Shown in pieces: positions 6,631 through 7,443 of a DNA stretch of 7,443 nucleotides. Made by a program: the position numbers and the translations under genes. The DNA lies in contig JAZDDY010000098.1 of NCBI GenBank assembly GCA_043809265.1, positions 1 through 7,443 of the forward strand, given 5' to 3'. The DNA comes from JAPLVS01 sp043809265 (GTDB lineage Archaea > Iainarchaeota > Iainarchaeia > Iainarchaeales > DTGL01). Numbering within the stretch: the stretch's first letter is position 1; each line of letters starts with the position of its first letter. The notes below the pieces were generated by a model, which saw only the letters and a program-made list of their open reading frames with translations, was not told the DNA's origin and ran no database searches.

Positions 6631-7005
6631 GAACAATTCCTTGAATTTGCCGATAAATGTTTTTGCGGCATTCCCGAGCCTTTCCCTTACCCCGACCTGC
6701 TTTGTGGTCATCGCCCACACTTTTTTCTGCTCCCAGAGGTCGTCGCCTGCCTTTTTGCCCAGGATGTTCAGCCCGCCGCCCAGAAGGGCTCCGGACGGAT
6801 AGGTCGGATTGGCTTTCTCCATGTCTGAGTAAACCTTTGAGGCTGATTTTTTGATTTTTTTTCCTGAATACTTTCCTGCCCTGTAAATGAAAGTGCCGGT
6901 TAGGATGAAAGCGCCGCCCAAAAAAAACAACAGCGAAAAGAAAAGTTCACCGAGGGCGAAAAACAGGATTGCGGCAAAAAATAGGCCCAATGCGATTGCA
7001 AGCAT
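6625..7005 (-). CDS. Small membrane protein with two N-terminal helices, unknown function
   Basis: The product has 126 residues. Residues 1-19 (LAIALGLFFAAILFFALG) and 21-41 (LFFSLLFFLGGAFILTGTFIY) are two back-to-back hydrophobic helices forming a hairpin. The rest is a soluble, basic tail: YRAGKYSGKKIKK at 41-53, a Gly-rich patch ALLGGGLNILGKK at 73-85, and an amphipathic Lys-rich end (AKTFIGKFKELFK). The positive charge after the second helix suggests that the tail is cytosolic. I do not recognise the family. The ATG is preceded by GGTGA (7014-7010) with a four-base spacer, and the upstream gene stops only 8 bases before, so translation is probably coupled. Confidence 0.82.
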   Translation of the reverse strand: MLAIALGLFFAAILFFALGELFFSLLFFLGGAFILTGTFIYRAGKYSGKKIKKSASKVYSDMEKANPTYPSGALLGGGLNILGKKAGDDLWEQKKVWAMTTKQVGVRERLGNAAKTFIGKFKELFK

Positions 7006-7009
7006 TGCT

Positions 7010-7014
7010 TCACC
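7010..7014 (-). promoter_or_regulatory. GGTGA ribosome-binding site overlapping the upstream stop codon
   Basis: The minus strand reads TAGGTGAAGCAATG. The last base of the TAG stop of the four-helix gene is the first base of a perfect GGTGA motif, four bases before the ATG at 7005. This arrangement suits re-initiation or coupled translation of the two membrane proteins. Confidence 0.7.
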
Positions 7015-7349
7015 TACATTGGCCCGCCCATTCCGCCCATCATGCCGCCCATGTCCCCGCCCATTCCGCCAAGGTCAGGGGCATAATATTCGGGCTGCTG
7101 GGGCTTCTGCCTGAATTCAAGCACGAGCGACAAGATGACAAGCCCGAAAATAAGCAGCGGCCAGTAGGCTTTCGCGAAATCCTGCGTGAAATAAATGACT
7201 GCGAGCGCGAGAATCATGAGGAATGCGGTGGAAAGCGAGCGCGTGGAAAGGATTACAAGGATTACTGTGCCGAAAATCAGCCAGGTCTGGTCGAACTGCA
7301 GGAACATCATCATCAGGATTATTGAAATCATGAGGGTCAGGGTATCCAT
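7014..7349 (-). CDS. Small polytopic membrane protein with Gly/Met-rich C-terminal tail, unknown function
   Basis: Numbering counts from GTG 7358; the preferred ATG at 7349 removes three residues and gives 111. Four hydrophobic segments are visible at about 7-21 (LTLMISIILMMMFLQ), 26-38 (WLIFGTVILVILS), 43-57 (STAFLMILALAVIYF) and 66-82 (WPLLIFGLVILSLVLEF), so it is nearly all membrane. A short polar linker, RQKPQQPEYYAPDL, leads to an 18-residue tail of Gly and Met (GGMGGDMGGMMGGMGGPM). I do not recognise the family. GTG 7358 overlaps the stop of the upstream gene by one base. The ATG has GGTG only three bases before it, a rather short spacing, so the start is uncertain. It lies in a same-strand cluster with two other membrane proteins. 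Confidence 0.82.
   Translation of the reverse strand: MDTLTLMISIILMMMFLQFDQTWLIFGTVILVILSTRSLSTAFLMILALAVIYFTQDFAKAYWPLLIFGLVILSLVLEFRQKPQQPEYYAPDLGGMGGDMGGMMGGMGGPM
7017..7072 (-). repeat. Short imperfect tandem repeat coding for the Gly/Met tail
   Basis: On the plus strand the sequence repeats units like CCGCCCAT at irregular spacing; on the coding minus strand they encode GGM-type units. It is a low-complexity coding repeat inside the end of the four-helix membrane gene, not an independent element. Confidence 0.6.
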
Positions 7350-7357
7350 ATCCACCA

Positions 7358-7443
7358 CTAATATTTGTAGAAGTCCTTCTGCGTTTCTCCCTTGCCGACC
7401 TTTTCAAACATGCCCGAGAAAAAGAAGGCGAGGAAAAAGAAAA
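7358..7443 (-). CDS. C-terminal end of a membrane protein, cut by the window edge
   Basis: The minus strand is open for 28 codons from the window edge to a TAG at 7360-7358. It reads FFFLAFFFSGMFEKVGKGETQ and then KDFYKY: the end of a Phe-rich hydrophobic helix followed by a short polar, Lys-containing tail. The frame continues directly into the next gene's start region (stop TAG and candidate GTG share one base), as expected in an operon. The product cannot be named from this fragment. Confidence 0.65.
   Translation of the reverse strand, partial: FFFLAFFFSGMFEKVGKGETQKDFYKY

Noticed and set aside
7014..7349. Chaperonin C-terminus, because of the GGM tail
   Set aside because: The rest of the protein is four membrane helices with no chaperonin domain or ATP-binding motif.
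1..7443. CRISPR array, transposon ends, tRNA or rRNA genes, integration sites
   Set aside because: No regularly spaced direct repeats, terminal inverted repeats, transposase motifs or cloverleaf-like segments were seen, and almost all sequence is covered by genes.

Overview
The window looks archaeal and chromosomal. The evidence is an archaeal-type replicative family B DNA polymerase with a C-terminal PCNA-binding motif, a type II methionine aminopeptidase of the archaeal subtype, archaeal TATA boxes about 25 bases before inferred transcription starts, and GGTG/GGTGA ribosome-binding sites. Short intergenic gaps, several small uncharacterised coiled-coil or membrane proteins and moderate GC suggest a small-genome archaeon, perhaps of the DPANN group. 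That placement is inference and could not be tested here.

Layout. At 1-3437 the minus strand carries polB followed after 30 bases by map, probably one transcript. A divergent promoter region (3438-3527) separates polB from a plus-strand gene for a 167-residue coiled-coil protein (3528-4031). That gene converges, with a 10-base gap, on a minus-strand gene (4042-5580) for a protein of about 512 residues. This protein has the layout of a HerA/FtsK-superfamily ATPase, but its P-loop and acidic catalytic positions are lost. A second divergent promoter region (5581-5728) leads to a plus-strand gene (5729-6616) encoding a small helical N-terminal domain, a Pro/Gln/Glu-rich linker and a C-terminal coiled coil. 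It converges with an 8-base gap on a minus-strand cluster of small membrane proteins (6625-7443): a 126-residue two-helix protein, a protein of about 111 residues with about four membrane helices and a Gly/Met-rich tail, and the cut-off C-terminus of a third. No gene-free stretch exceeds about 150 bases. I saw no rRNA, tRNA, CRISPR array, insertion sequence or attachment site.

How the genes may work together. PolB and MetAP are housekeeping proteins of DNA replication and N-terminal methionine removal. The middle of the window is the uncharacterised part: an apparent pseudo-ATPase flanked by two coiled-coil proteins, each divergently or convergently arranged with it, next to a membrane-protein cluster. 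A shared scaffold, envelope or DNA-handling role is only a hypothesis from proximity and protein type.
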